Positions 10,828 to 21,507 of a stretch of 64,000 nt of DNA are shown in pieces. This stretch comes from Chlorophyllum brunneum (lineage: Eukaryota > Basidiomycota > Agaricomycetes > Agaricales > Agaricaceae), in contig OY756144.1 of assembly GCA_963576785.1 (NCBI GenBank), positions 310,001-374,000 on the forward strand. Reading direction: 5' to 3'. A program made the position numbers and the translations under genes. Numbering within the stretch: the stretch's first letter is position 1; each line of letters begins with the position of its first letter. The notes below the pieces were generated by a model. The model saw only the letters and a program-made list of their open reading frames with translations, was not told the DNA's origin and made no database searches.

Positions 10828-10842
10828 TCGCGGTGGGCTCCA
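10828..10842 (-). other. Primer-binding site of the gypsy element
   Basis: On the minus strand, two bases after the 5' LTR end, TGGAGCCCACCGCGA begins with TGG, as expected for pairing with a tRNA 3' CCA end. The priming tRNA was not identified. Confidence 0.65.
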
Positions 10843-10844
10843 GT

Positions 10845-11598
10845 TGTAGAACGAGGGTATGGGCTGGTGAGCGAACACTTTAATGAGCGCGGCCAAATCC
10901 AACAACCGCTTTGCTTCCAACCAAAGGGAGTTGATTAGTGGTACAGAGCATCGAAGATTTGAGAGGAATTGACCAGGAAATGGTTGAGAAAAACGGTGAT
11001 CAAGTTTGGGTAATTAATGGAGTTGAGATAGATAAGAGACAAAGTGGCTTTGGGAATCTGAGGGGATTTAGATACTCATTCGTATTTTTCTGCCTTCCCC
11101 TATCGAAGACATACTACTTATATACATACATGAATATGGCCCAGTTTTAGAAGTGTGAAAGAAATATGCCAAGATACATTTTAATGAAGTAATCAGACCA
11201 AAAAATGGGAAGAAAAATGAAGGTAATCATCTATGGACAAGGTGTAGAACAATAGGGGACCAGGTACAAATGGATTGATAATGTTTTTATACTATAAAGG
11301 TAGGAGGGAGAAGAGAGAAGATAGGAAGAGGTTAGGCAGAATACATTATTTATTTGGGACTTTCTCCAGATGATCATCTATGGTGTAGACCTACAATTGG
11401 ACTTAAAGGGGATAGCTTACAGTTATGAAATAGAAATGGAGGAGGCATAGAAATGGGGAAGAGGGACAGAAGACTTGACTTTGGGATGTTTATGATGATG
11501 CCCCGACCCAGTGATGGGTGCTCCGAGATTTTTGATCCGAAAAGACTCCCTTGGAGATGACGTGAGAGTTCAGCAGTAGCCAAACGTCGCTCTCCACA
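10845..11598 (-). repeat. 5' LTR of the gypsy element
   Basis: 754 bp. Compared with the other three copies it has lost many CpG sites (for example CGCTTTAACG to CACTTTAATG, GTCGAT to GTTGAT, AGCGGT to AGTGGT), which suggests cytosine-methylation decay. Confidence 0.92.
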
Positions 11599-11602
11599 GT
11601 AT

Positions 11603-13933
11603 CTCAAATAGTACCCAATCCAATCCCCTGTCATCATGCACTTCTTGAACTGTGCAAAACAATGAACGGTGCATGGAAGCAGTAGCAACACTTCAATGCT
11701 ACCATCATCACTTTCCCATACATATAATTTAATCACCAAAAGACCTTCCTCACTTATGTTCCAAGCATACGGAAATAACGATACCTTCCTCTATCCTCTC
11801 GTAATTAGTACACAGCTACTTCCTTCTGAACTAAGTGATGTGAAACTTCTTCTACTAAACAATGAACGACAACCAGTTGTTGTGACGCTCGTCTCCTTAC
11901 GTTTCATAATGTATGCCTAAGGACAGCTTTATATTTCTAATTAAAACCCAAACAAGATTTCCCTGTAGCATATGCGTCTCATGACAGCTCTGACCCTTTA
12001 CCTCTCAAATTGAACAATATTCATCTCACTTGATACAATCACCACAATCCGCCGCAGCACGCCTTCATGCCCACAAACCCAAACAATACAAAACCTTCAG
12101 AATCTTCGATCCATTGAACCAAAAATTGTTAGTCAGGCCAATTCAGGGGGATCAGTTTGTGTCATTTGTTGACTGATGAACCAGATCATCGCTGGCTTTC
12201 AAAATAGGGTCTCGTGTGTAACACTCAGGGAAGCCGATCAACCACTTTTTGTTCTCACTTTGGCACCCACTGCCTCGTGCTAGGGCCGAATTCTTCCACA
12301 ACCTGATGCGTTGGATTGATGGGGTGGAAGTACTGGGTGCGTCACTTCCATATGTAGGCTGGCCAGGGGGACGACGGTGGTGCTCTATGCCCTATGATGA
12401 TATCTTCAAGCCTCGCATGGATCAATTCCGCAGTATCACCTCTCTAGCCGGTATATTTCGTCGCCTTACGTAGCGTGCATGTATGATAGTCCAATTGGAC
12501 CCTAAATATGAACAGACATGAACACTGTAGGGCCTAAACCGACGTAAGCTCCCAAAACCAAAACAACTGGATCAAACTATTTCGTACCTAGGATCCCTCC
12601 GTGGCCTCGTCTTGTTAGTGGTACATGCCTGGATGGATGCATTGATTCCGGGCAGTAGGACATGAAGGATCTGGCGATGGCTTCAGGCTACAATATGCGA
12701 AAAGCAGCATTAGGCAAAAGACTCACAACAAAGAATCTATCCACAAATGAAGGTCCCTCCATCGGTGCCCATCCTGCTTGGGACCAGCAGGCCTATCCGC
12801 GGTCATCATTGAAGATGCAGAAATATTCATCTTCCAAACTGATTATTAGCGGGAAACCGCATCATGCGCGGCCCTGATAAGCGCCCAGTATCGTGCAAAC
12901 AATTCCCAAAAACACCCCTCTTGGTGCCCTCTCGCTTCTCGGACACACCGGGATACAAAGTTCGAATATCGCACATCATTTTGCTTGCATTTAAGTCCTA
13001 TCATCAAGTCTGTCAGGACTTCCACGGCGTATGTTGAGTTTTGATGCCAGTGACTGTGACTATCGGACCTGAGCCAATGTGCACCCCACTTCAGTCAGTT
13101 TTGGTAAAAAGTCACTTTGAGAGTGCTTTGATTAGCGGATGCCAGTCAGTAGACAGGTGAAGGAGGTACATACCTGATACAAGCTACGAAAAAACTTGAC
13201 TTTGCCTTTACCACTTTTCGATAATGTGTCGCAGTCCAAACTCTGGAGATGTTGCTACAGTCCTATTCTCGTCCACATCGAAAGAGATTGATTGGATCTA
13301 GTGCTTTATAGGCCTGAAGTAGGTAGCTAGTTTAGTAGTGGATAGAATTTAAGAAAAGACATACGAACCTCATAAGGGATGCGACTGAATGACCAGATAC
13401 CACTTTTTATTACGTCTTCGTGCGCCTCAGAACTCCGATGGAGCATCCCGCACTGCGGTGGCACTCGTTTGATATGAGCTTGTCGAACTAGTTCTTGCCA
13501 TGAAAGATACCCCCAAATCCACGATGGTGTGCACCCATCACGCAATAAGAGTGCACTATTCTGCAAATCGACCCATGACTGGAGTGTGGATCAAGAGTTC
13601 ATGTATGAAAAACCGATCAAGCGTGTGTTGGGGAGGTCAGGGAGCTGCGATACAATCAGGATATCCATTGGCAGAGTAAACAGCTGCTGATCACTCACCA
13701 GAGGTAACCGACAGTTACTTGTAGAGAAGCGGGAGGTCTTTCACGGACCACCCATGACGAGGGGCAAATTTTTATCTCGTTCGCCATGAAGGGCACACCA
13801 CAAAAGGTCATTTGGATGAGAGGGTAGGCCTAAGCTACATCTGCAGTCGAGTACTATACGCACCAAATAGTATTGAGACTCACTTTCAGTACCACAATAC
13901 CGTCCTACTTGACCAATGAGTGAGGTATTGTAG
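11603..13933 (-). pseudogene. U1 segment with remains of a multi-exon gene (gene D/G family)
   Basis: Similar to U3 (30,339-32,870), partly to U2 (17,341-19,150), and directly to 60,079-61,181. On the minus strand, short coding-like stretches recur between copies in the same order: a KKWYLVI-like block near 13,380, an ENKKWLIGFPE-like block near 12,240, and a DDG..VLLLLPC block near 11,680. Stops and frameshifts interrupt them here (for example a TGA directly after the KKWYLVI block). A roughly 103 bp deletion near 11,712, relative to 60,187-60,290, has TCAC at the junction. No intact gene can be built in this copy. Confidence 0.5.
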
Positions 13934-14687
13934 TGTGGAGAGCGACGTTTGGCTACTGCTGAACTCTCACGTCATCTCCAAGGGAGTCTTTTCGGATCAA
14001 AAATCTCGGAGCGCCCATCACTGGGTCGGGGCATCATCATAAACATCCCAAAGTCAAGTCTTCTGTTCCTCTTCCCCATTTCTATGCCTCCTCCATTTCT
14101 ATTTCATAACTGTAAGCTATCCCCTTTAAGTCCAATTGTAGGTCTACACTGTAGATGATCATCTGGAGAAAGTCCCAAATAAATAATGTATTCTGCCTAA
14201 CCTCTTCCTATCTTCTCTCTTCTCCCTCCTACCTTTATAGTATAAAAACATTATCAATCCATTTGTACCTGGTCCCCTATTGTTCTACACCTTGTCCATA
14301 GATGATTACCTTCATTTTTCTTCCCATTTTTCGGTCTGATTACTTCATTAAAATGTACCTTGGCATATTTCTTTCACACTTCTAAAACTGGGCCATATTC
14401 ATGTATGTATATAAGTAGTATGTCTTCGATAGGGGAAGGCAGAAAAATACGAATGAGTATCTAAATCCCCTCAGATTCCCAAAGCCACTTTGTCTCTTAT
14501 CTATCTCAACTCCATTAATTACCCAAACTTGATCACCGTTTTTCTCAACCATTTCCTGGTCAATTCCTCTCAAATCTTCAACGCTCTGTACTGCTAATCG
14601 ACTCCTTTTGGTTGGAAGCAAAGCGGTTGTTGGATTCGGCCGCGCTCGTTAAAGCGTTCGCTCACCAGCCCATACCCTCGTTCTACA
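13934..14687 (+). repeat. Solo LTR of the gypsy family, outer end of left palindrome arm
   Basis: 754 bp, in the opposite orientation to the LTRs of the full element, flanked by a perfect GTAG duplication (13,930-13,933 and 14,688-14,691). This is a standard insertion followed by LTR-LTR deletion. The flanks join up when compared with U3 near 32,870. Its right-arm counterpart lacks the matching outer duplication. Confidence 0.92.
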
Positions 14688-15200
14688 GTAGCACTTGGGA
14701 TCTGGCCACGGAGGAATATCAATCCCCATGACTAGGCCGTCTCTACTGAAACCCTCTTGGTCTCCCCCTACCCTACCAGCTCCAGCAGCACGGTATCACA
14801 TCGGTGAGGAAGTAAAAAAATATCGGACATGTCGTTTGTTTTCGACACCTCGGTTATGTTCTCGGAGAGGGAAGCGGCGATACGTTGGTACTGATATTAC
14901 TTCTTTCTTTGCGTTCCCATATTCGTATCCGTTTGAGTGGTGGCAGTCTTGAGGTTGGTGAAAGGGATAGGAAAGAGCATCGGACTAGGTACATCCTGAC
15001 TTGCGGCGAGAGGTTGAAAAGCCTTCCTCGGTGTCGTGGTCCCATGCTGACTAGGACAGCCTTGACAATGCTGCAGGTCGTGTAGGTGCGGTGGCTCCAC
15101 GCCAATAACCCAGCTTCGAGGGCGGGTCAGAGAGTTGGGATGAGGATTTTGATATGTTGCGGTTGGCTGTGTTTCTGGTGAGGGTGCTTGGTTCAAATCT
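14688..15200 (-). repeat. Module E, shared with U3 near 32,833-33,390
   Basis: Starts with GGATCTGGCCACGGAGGAATATCAA, similar to 32,875 onward, and holds a PFTNLKT-encoding stretch on the minus strand like that at 33,164-33,385. In U3 the corresponding minus-strand sequence has a longer coding-like exon, so this copy is likely decayed. It is the continuation of U1 across the solo LTR. Confidence 0.5.
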
Positions 15201-15296
15201 CTTTCTCACGCATCTCCTCTGTGGCCTCTCAGGAAAACTGCGAATGGAGGGCCCGCAAGTCGTTGGTCTCCCTTCCACCAAGGTCGTCAGTGTTCT

Positions 15297-16384
15297 ATGA
15301 CTGATCCACCGCCTATCGCATGTGCCTACCTCAAAGTGAGCCTAGAAACGCTATCACTGGTGGACGTACTCGGATCCATATTCCAGCTTCCACCTGGGCA
15401 GCACACTTTCTTTAGGATGCGACAGATACCTGTCGTGTTTCTGGGGAAGCTTGACCGCTTATCACTTATTCTAGCCGTACAACCCACCCCGGTTTCTCTT
15501 CAAATTATGCGCGATCTGCGCGAAATGGCTGGGGAGCAATGCAAAAAGCTGTCGGACGTCATGTTTTCTGGCCTCAAATTCGCAACCATTCTTACATACC
15601 CTTTCTCCGGATTCGGTCGGTGAGGAGACATTCCTGAACGTTCTTCTCGTAAACAACCACGCTTCAATTGTAGCGGACGACATGGAGGCAGCTTTGGAGG
15701 CCATGACCAAGTTCAGGCAGTACATGACCGACACTGCTGGCCGAATCGCAACATTGCTGAGTGACAGTGGGTTTCTCCGTACATTCTCATGTCTCTCTTC
15801 GAAATTCACGAAAACTTTCAGACAAGAAAAGTACAGGTAACACTGTATTTACCGCAGAAAACTCTTAGGATGTGAGGGAACTCGTCAATGCGGTCGATGA
15901 ATGCAATGCCCTACTTCGAGAAAGTGGCAAACACTACCGAGAGATAGAAAGACAAACCGAAGATGAAGAATCCATCAGATCCAATCAACCTTCGTATGAG
16001 GAGATCAAAATGCAAGAACGGTGGACTGCATTTTCTACGAGTATAAAGGGCCTGAAAGATGGCTTTGGCCCCCTTCACCGCAGGATACTTAAGGGCGGAG
16101 ACATTCAGAGAGCCGATGACTCGTACGACAGCAGTCGGACTTCCGGAGACGCAGAGCCCGCCGGTTCCTCCAACATAACGGACGCCCCAAATGGACAAAA
16201 AGAAATCTTGGATGCGAATGTATCTAATCCATCACCAAAGACTTCGCGCTGGAGATCATATTTGCAACGGATTTTCTGCTGCCTAACCTTGAAGCATTTG
16301 GGCCAGAGTGGTGTCATTTTCAGAATGCGACTGGTCTTATCTAATGTACCTAGAGTATTTTTAAATGCCATATCATTGCCTTAA
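15297..16384 (+). pseudogene. Family A pseudogene A2
   Basis: The family A layout is clear: 39 nt first exon at 15,297-15,335, intron ending at 15,386, a second exon, an intron ending near 15,821, and a third exon with the ELVNAVDEC heptad region, a linker, and an LQRIFCCLTLK C-terminal motif. Two lesions break it: a frameshift near 15,590-15,610 in exon 2, and an in-frame TAG at about 15,868 where the paralogues have CAG (ENSQ). The right-arm copy carries the same lesions, so inactivation came before the inverted duplication or was spread by conversion. Confidence 0.8.
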
Positions 16385-16512
16385 TGAACAGAAATATTCG
16401 GCATGGTCGGCCTTGTACTAGCTGGGGCTGTCCTTGAACGCGCCCCTAACATTCGCCACCGGTTTCCCTAAAGGTAGCATTATAGACAGTCAGGTCGCAT
16501 GCGTACTGTCTC

Positions 16513-17200
16513 TTGCCTCGAACCGAGTACTCTAACTGTTGCTTGTTCTGGAATTTACAAAAGAATTCAGACAAGCAGGATCTAATATCGATACCGCCCT
16601 TCTCTGGAATGTTACGTCTTGTAGTTAGGATGCAGGATGTCTCTCATAGTAGTATATACCAGGGACCGGTTGCAATGGTAGCTGGACTTTTTCCTGTTGT
16701 TTTCTGGCTCGTTGACATATTTGGTCCGTCAGAGTTCACGTACACCATCGTGTCACAGTTCATTAACATTCATTTGGGGTCCCACGCAGTCTCTGCTACC
16801 ACGCGCCATCAGCCAGATCCGATGATCCTGTCTCCCTCCATTGTACTATTCCCTCGCCATCCCGCATTCAGCTTCTATTGTTCTCTCTCCCTCTGACAGA
16901 AGCGAACCGGTGGACCTTAGTGGACAACTGTTTTTGTTTCATCCGTTTCTCAACGCCTATCCGATTTTACCGCAAGAAGTCAGGTCCTTACCATTGAGCC
17001 AGAAAAAGAAGCTGAACCACCAGGCGTTCCGCAAACCTGGTTCTTTCTATCTCGTGTTACATGAAGGTGCGCTGCCGGAGGCTGTTGTTAATTGTCCTCC
17101 CATTGAGGGATTTCCAAGGGGACACAAGTGTCCAGAAGTTGAACACAGAAATTTACGGCCATTCGAGTTAATCGTTTGACCAGAAAAAAAAAACAATGAC
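16513..17200 (+). repeat. Module M1 (copy 2), after A2
   Basis: Similar to 2,131-2,760 and 29,253-29,960. Open frames of about 110-127 codons exist but are not conserved between copies. Confidence 0.65.
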
Positions 17201-17335
17201 CGCTACCCTAGTGGTATCTCTTCGAGGCCCGGGCGAAGAAGGACTGGGGTACCGACTCAGAGGACGGGGTAGACGTTGGCATGTGCCAGTCCCCTGCGAC
17301 CAAGGCGCTCACACCTGGACTTCGAGCTTTGGGTC

Positions 17336-17341
17336 AGCAAT
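17336..17341. other. Deletion scar in the left arm
   Basis: Here the left arm jumps over 1.36 kb that the right arm retains (about 55,313-56,669). The junction carries 3 bp of microhomology (TTG in right-arm orientation). The retained segment is similar to U1, so loss from the left arm is the simpler reading. Confidence 0.75.
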
Positions 17342-18150
17342 AACCATATCTTCTTTTGATTATTTCGTGATTATTACACGGTTACTTTCTTCCAACAATG
17401 TGTGCGACTTCTTTCAAATGAGGAACGACAACCAGCTGTCAGGCTTTCGCGGGTTGTGTCTCCTTGTCCCAATGCACTTCATGTATAATGTACGGCTAAA
17501 CTGACCGTTTGCCTTTCAAATGGAATGATATTCATCTCAACAACGACAACGCACACCTCATTCCCTTACCCTTTTCGCGGCACGCCTTCAAGCCCACAAA
17601 CCCAAATAATTCAAAACATTTAGAATCTTCGATCCATTGAACCGAAGATCGCCAGTCACGTTGATTCAATTCAGGGATGTCAGTTCGTGTCATTTACGAA
17701 TGATGAACTGTATCATCGCTGGCGTTCAAATAAGGTTTCGTGCGCAACATTCGGATATGAGAACCCGACCAAAAGTTTTTTGTTCTCGTTTTTGGTACCA
17801 CCGCCTCATGTCAGAACGGAGTGTTCTTCCGTTTTGTGGGCATGTTGCTCTGCGCCAACCCCCAAATTTCAGTCGGTTAGAGCCTCCGAGGACAGTGGTG
17901 GACTCAGTTCTCCTGGCAAGGATTTTGACCAGTTCGGCGGTATTTCTCCCCGGCTGGCGTATTTCGTCGCCTTATCGAGCGCAAAACCATGTTCGTCTAT
18001 CGTAGTCCGATTGGGCCCTAAACATGAGCAGGAACAAATGCTTGGTCTTGGTACAGAATCGGCGATCCAAGGCAACTCTGGGACAGCCCTACCCAAGGAA
18101 ACAGCTACAACGAATCTCGAGCCATACACGCCGCCCCGCAAGTAGCGCAT
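17342..18150 (-). pseudogene. U2 remains of the degenerate unit gene
   Basis: Minus-strand stretches comparable to U1 and U3 include an ATKYASRGEIPP-like block near 17,940 and an ENKKLLVGFSYP-like block near 17,780. Frames are interrupted. The 93-codon minus-strand ORF at 17,869-18,150 contains the first block and might be a remnant exon. Confidence 0.4.
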
Positions 18151-18397
18151 GTCTAGGTGAATGGATTAGATTCCGAATCGTAAGACGCACGAAGAATCTG
18201 GCAACGGCTTCGGGTTAAGATAATCCAAAAGTAGGCGAAAGACTCACGACGACAAAGGTATCCATAAATCACAAGCCCTACGTCAGTACGGGTCCTCCTT
18301 GAGAGAAAACAGTCCCCCACGATCGTCACGAAAAAGTAGTTGTGTTCATCTTCTAAGCTGATGACGGGTGATACCTACCCATCCCTGATAGGCGCCA

Positions 18398-19140
18398 CTA
18401 ATGTGCAAAAGTCCTCAAAAACACCTCCTGTAGTGCCCTCTCGTCCCCCCGGACACATCGGGATAGGAAGGTAAAATACCACGCAACGTTTGGCTTGCCT
18501 TTGGTTCCTATCATCCCATCCGCCAGAACTTCCACCACGTATGTTGAGTTTTGATGCCGGCGACCCTGACTATCGGACCTGAGCCAACGTTCGAAACCCT
18601 CCAGTGAGTTCTGGATGAGTGTCACTTTCAGAATACTTGGGTTAGTGAACCGCGTGAGCGCACGGGCGATTGCATGCCTGTCACCAGGTCCGCAGAACTT
18701 GAGTTTGCATTTCCCTGGTTTTCCGTAATGTATCGCGCGGTCCGTGGCCTCTACAGATGTTGCCGCAGTCCTATCATCTTCTGCATCGAAATAAATGGAC
18801 AGAATCTAGTCTCACACAGATGTTACAGAAAACAATCATTCGCGGTTCGATCTACCTCATGGGTTCCGGAAATATCCCTTCTCGTCATGGCGGTAATCTT
18901 ACAAAAAGGGGACGTTGGATACATAGGCATGGAGTGACACGGTTAACTTGGCAGTGGCTACAATTCAGAGAAAGACGTACTAACCTCGTGAGAGATGCAG
19001 CCGAATGACCAGATACCACTTTTCAGGTATTGGGAGTACATCTTCGTCACCTTCAGAGAACCCGGGTGTCGCATGCCGCACTGTGCTAGCATTTGTTGAC
19101 ACGGGTTTGTCTAACCCGTTTGCGCGATGTAAGGTACTCA
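18398..19140 (-). CDS. Gene D, unrecognised protein, 3' exons (left arm)
   Basis: A coherent minus-strand model: an exon ending at 18,985 (LPIPEKWYLVIRLHLS block), an exon at 18,957-18,903, and an exon at 18,770-18,398 that ends in TAG. The introns carry GTTAGT..GTAG and GTAAGA..ATAG. The last exon holds a well-formed domain with KCKLKFCGPGDRHAIARAL and SLEGFERWLRSDSQGRRHQN. The 5' end was not found; the first traced exon opens near 19,140 after a possible AG acceptor. Decayed copies lie at 12,880-13,566, 31,740-32,556 and 60,412-61,013, and a damaged mirror copy at 53,517-54,249. The protein has no motif I recognise. The real 3' end could lie further on, as coding-like blocks continue towards 17,780. 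Confidence 0.5.
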
Positions 19141-19376
19141 GAAATATATTCTACATATCAAAACATTAGCTCGTAATGCGTCGTGGAGGAGCTGGGAGTG
19201 TGGCGAGACTGGCAATGGGGAAGCGGAAGGAATGGAAGCCGAGCAGCCTTGGGGCCAAGTCAGGGGGTGGGGTGATATTAGGACGGGAAGTAAACCCGGA
19301 GGTCTCGAGGAAAAGGCGGTAACATTGTCCTCGGATTTTTCGTCAAATGATTAACCCCAACATTCATAAATTCTGA

Positions 19377-20060
19377 TTAATTTTCCGAACACTCGCGTCT
19401 CCCTAGAAATTCCGCAGTAGCAGCAGAAATACCAGTAAATTCTGACGACACACCTTCATATATTGAACCTGAAATCGAACAAGGGAAACAATCGAGCTTC
19501 ACCACCTGGTCGTTTAGCAAACTATTTTTGCCAAACACATATGTACCTTCAGTCGGCGGAAGTAGTGCAGTAAACCCTGAGAAACAAACGAAACAAACAA
19601 AACAATGGTCCACTGGGGTCCACCGGATCGATGCTCTCGGAGATGGAAAAGAACAAGAAAACCTAAACTCGGGGCGGACGAAGGAACAGTACAATGGAAT
19701 GGATGTAGGATCTGGCACGGCAGGGAGGGTGGCAGTATTTGCGTGTGATCAGTCCCCCAGACGAACCACCAAAATAAATTTGTCCGTGAACTCTAACCAC
19801 CGAATACGTCTAAAAACAAGAAAAAGTCTAGCTACCATCGCAACCGTCGCTTGACGGACCTCGTGATCGTAGAGACGCCATGATCCCCGTTGACCCAAGG
19901 AGTATCTCAGGAGGGATCTTGTCAGGACAAAGCAAAGTGGGAGTACCTGTATCAAGTCCTACCTGTATTTCCTTGCTTGGTATTCCCTGACAAGAGCTGG
20001 CTCATCAGGAGCTTACCACCAAGCCGCACCGTTCCGTTCGAAATATGAAGAGAATAATAG
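19377..20060 (-). repeat. Module M1 (copy 3), after A3
   Basis: Minus-strand copy located 3' of A3. It is nearly the same as 33,795-34,330, down to the point where the copia element interrupts that copy. The stretch 19,150-19,376 holds no recognisable feature. Confidence 0.65.
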
Positions 20061-20122
20061 ATTAGGTACGATCCGTCGCTGATACTCGTATATATTCATG
20101 GCGAAGATACATGTAGACTACG

Positions 20123-21227
20123 TTAAAAGATGAATTTTTTAATGGAAAGGCAAGAGAAAACGCGTCGAAGGAATGAACGTATAGTTCTCGGAGGATTATC
20201 CGGCACAGCTGTGGTATTTGGGGCAGGATGCGACGTGTCGTGTGGGGAGGTATAAGTCGTATCTGAGATTGGCCTAGGTTCTGGCTGAGTACCAGTCGAT
20301 GGTGATTTTTGGTCTGTATGTGATGAATCCGCCGTCGTGGGTGCGGCGGCCCCAAACCAGCTCGGGTCGAAGAGGTCAGTGCCATACATCCGTGGGCCAA
20401 AGCGTATCTGGTGGCTGACATCCCCCAACCCTTCAGTCAGGTTAGTTACACTTGTTGAGAAGCTGGTCCATCGTTGTCGAATCATGCGGATTTCCTCAAG
20501 CGTGGGCGGGGTGGATTCGATTGACTCCATGGCCCGCAAGTGACGGTCCATTTCACGAAAATATTCGACTACCTCCCGAAAAAGGGCCTTGCATTCATCG
20601 ACTGCACTCACCAAGTCGCTGACGGTTTGAGAGTTTTTGGCTGTGAGTAAAGTGTTCTCTCCACCGTTACGATCTGGGACAATTTCTTTGGCTTCCTTCA
20701 TGCTACGAGAGATAGATGACTCACCAGCATCGAATACAGATTTCATTTCTTGAATAGCAGCCAATATATCCCGACCAAAGCTCCCCATCTTCTCACCAGC
20801 ATTTCCGACAGCGATTGTGATACCGTCTGCTCTCAGGGAAACAGATTGAAGGAACTGTATTGTACTGTCTTCAAAGGGCGTGTTTTCCATCAAGTCCAGA
20901 AGCCGAAGAAACAACAGCGCGAAGTCCGGTAGGAATAACAGGACGTCAATAACTTCCTCAACCTGTTTTGCGGCCGCTTCCCGAAGGGTTTTCAAGACTT
21001 CCATTGCCCGTGGTGGGCATGAGTGCGCATCTTCATAGGTAGAGAGCGCGAAGTGCAGAAGTCCGAACTTCTCCATAAATACCGTCGGTATTTCCCTGAT
21101 CCTGAAGAGCGTCTGCTCCTCAGGTGGAAGCTGGAGCATTGATTCATCCTCGTCAGCGGGGTGGTCAGCAAGAAAGAGGTCCCCTTACTTTCAGGTACGA
21201 TAATACAACAGGCGCTGGGTCAGTCAT
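20123..21227 (-). CDS. Family A helical protein A3 (three exons)
   Basis: Gene model: exons 21,227-21,189, 21,130-20,725 and 20,673-20,123, about 331 residues. The second intron is 51 nt, a multiple of three with no in-frame stop, so a retained-intron product 17 residues longer is possible. Exon 2 contains LPPEEQTLFRIREIPTVFM, also seen in A4. Exon 3 holds KNSQTVSDLVSAVDEC and an EEIRMIRQRW stretch, then a Thr/Pro/Ser-rich linker, and ends with the conserved FLRRVFSCLSIKKF peptide. It is divergent from B1 (280 bp apart) with M1 behind it. It differs from its mirror copy by about 5% of nucleotides in exon 2, whereas neighbouring B1 is identical in both arms. Function is unknown; a membrane-active helical protein is only a hypothesis. 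Confidence 0.75.
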
Positions 21228-21507
21228 GGGGAGATGTGTCTAAGGAGAAGATTGGTGTTGAGAAGGAGAAGCGCTGTTCATTGTGGTTCAGGTTTGCGCG
21301 CTAAACGGGCAGAACGAGCCACGTGTCACTAACTGCAAACTGGATCGACAACTCAGATTGCCGATCTCGGTGCTCGATATGGAAATACATGTTGTCCCCA
21401 TCTCAGATTGTACAATGGTATCAAGAGCACATGGACTTGTCCTGACCCAGAATGCATATAAAAGCGTAAGGACTCTGAACGACCTACCTCACTACCCACC
21501 TACTGCA
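21228..21507. promoter_or_regulatory. Divergent promoter region of A3 and B1
   Basis: 280 bp. TATAAAAG at 21,458-21,465 lies 43 bp before the B1 start. GAACGAGCCACGTGTCA at 21,312-21,328 holds a CACGTG E-box and matches GAACGAACCACGTATCA in the A4/B2 region. The arm-to-arm identity boundary falls near 21,457. Confidence 0.55.

Larger units (their letters stand above)
3878..11598 (-). mobile_element. Complete Ty3/gypsy LTR retrotransposon (7.7 kb)
   Basis: Full-length element on the minus strand: two 754 bp LTRs (TGT..ACA on either strand), a primer-binding site next to the 5' LTR, and three ORFs in the order gag, protease, RT-RNase H-integrase. The target-site duplication is GTAT (3,874-3,877 and 11,599-11,602). 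It is confirmed by an empty site in the related unit at 30,335-30,338, where CTAGCGTATCTCAAAT is uninterrupted. All three ORFs are open, so the element could be coding-competent. No chromodomain was seen at the integrase end. Four LTRs of this family occur in the window. Confidence 0.93.

Noticed and set aside
16513..17179. ORFs of 112-127 codons in M1, hydrophobic in part
   Set aside because: Each M1 copy gives a different frame and sequence, so a conserved membrane peptide is not supported.
17637..18145. Plus-strand ORFs of 122 and 152 codons in U2
   Set aside because: Not preserved in U1 or U3; the minus-strand blocks are the ones shared between units.
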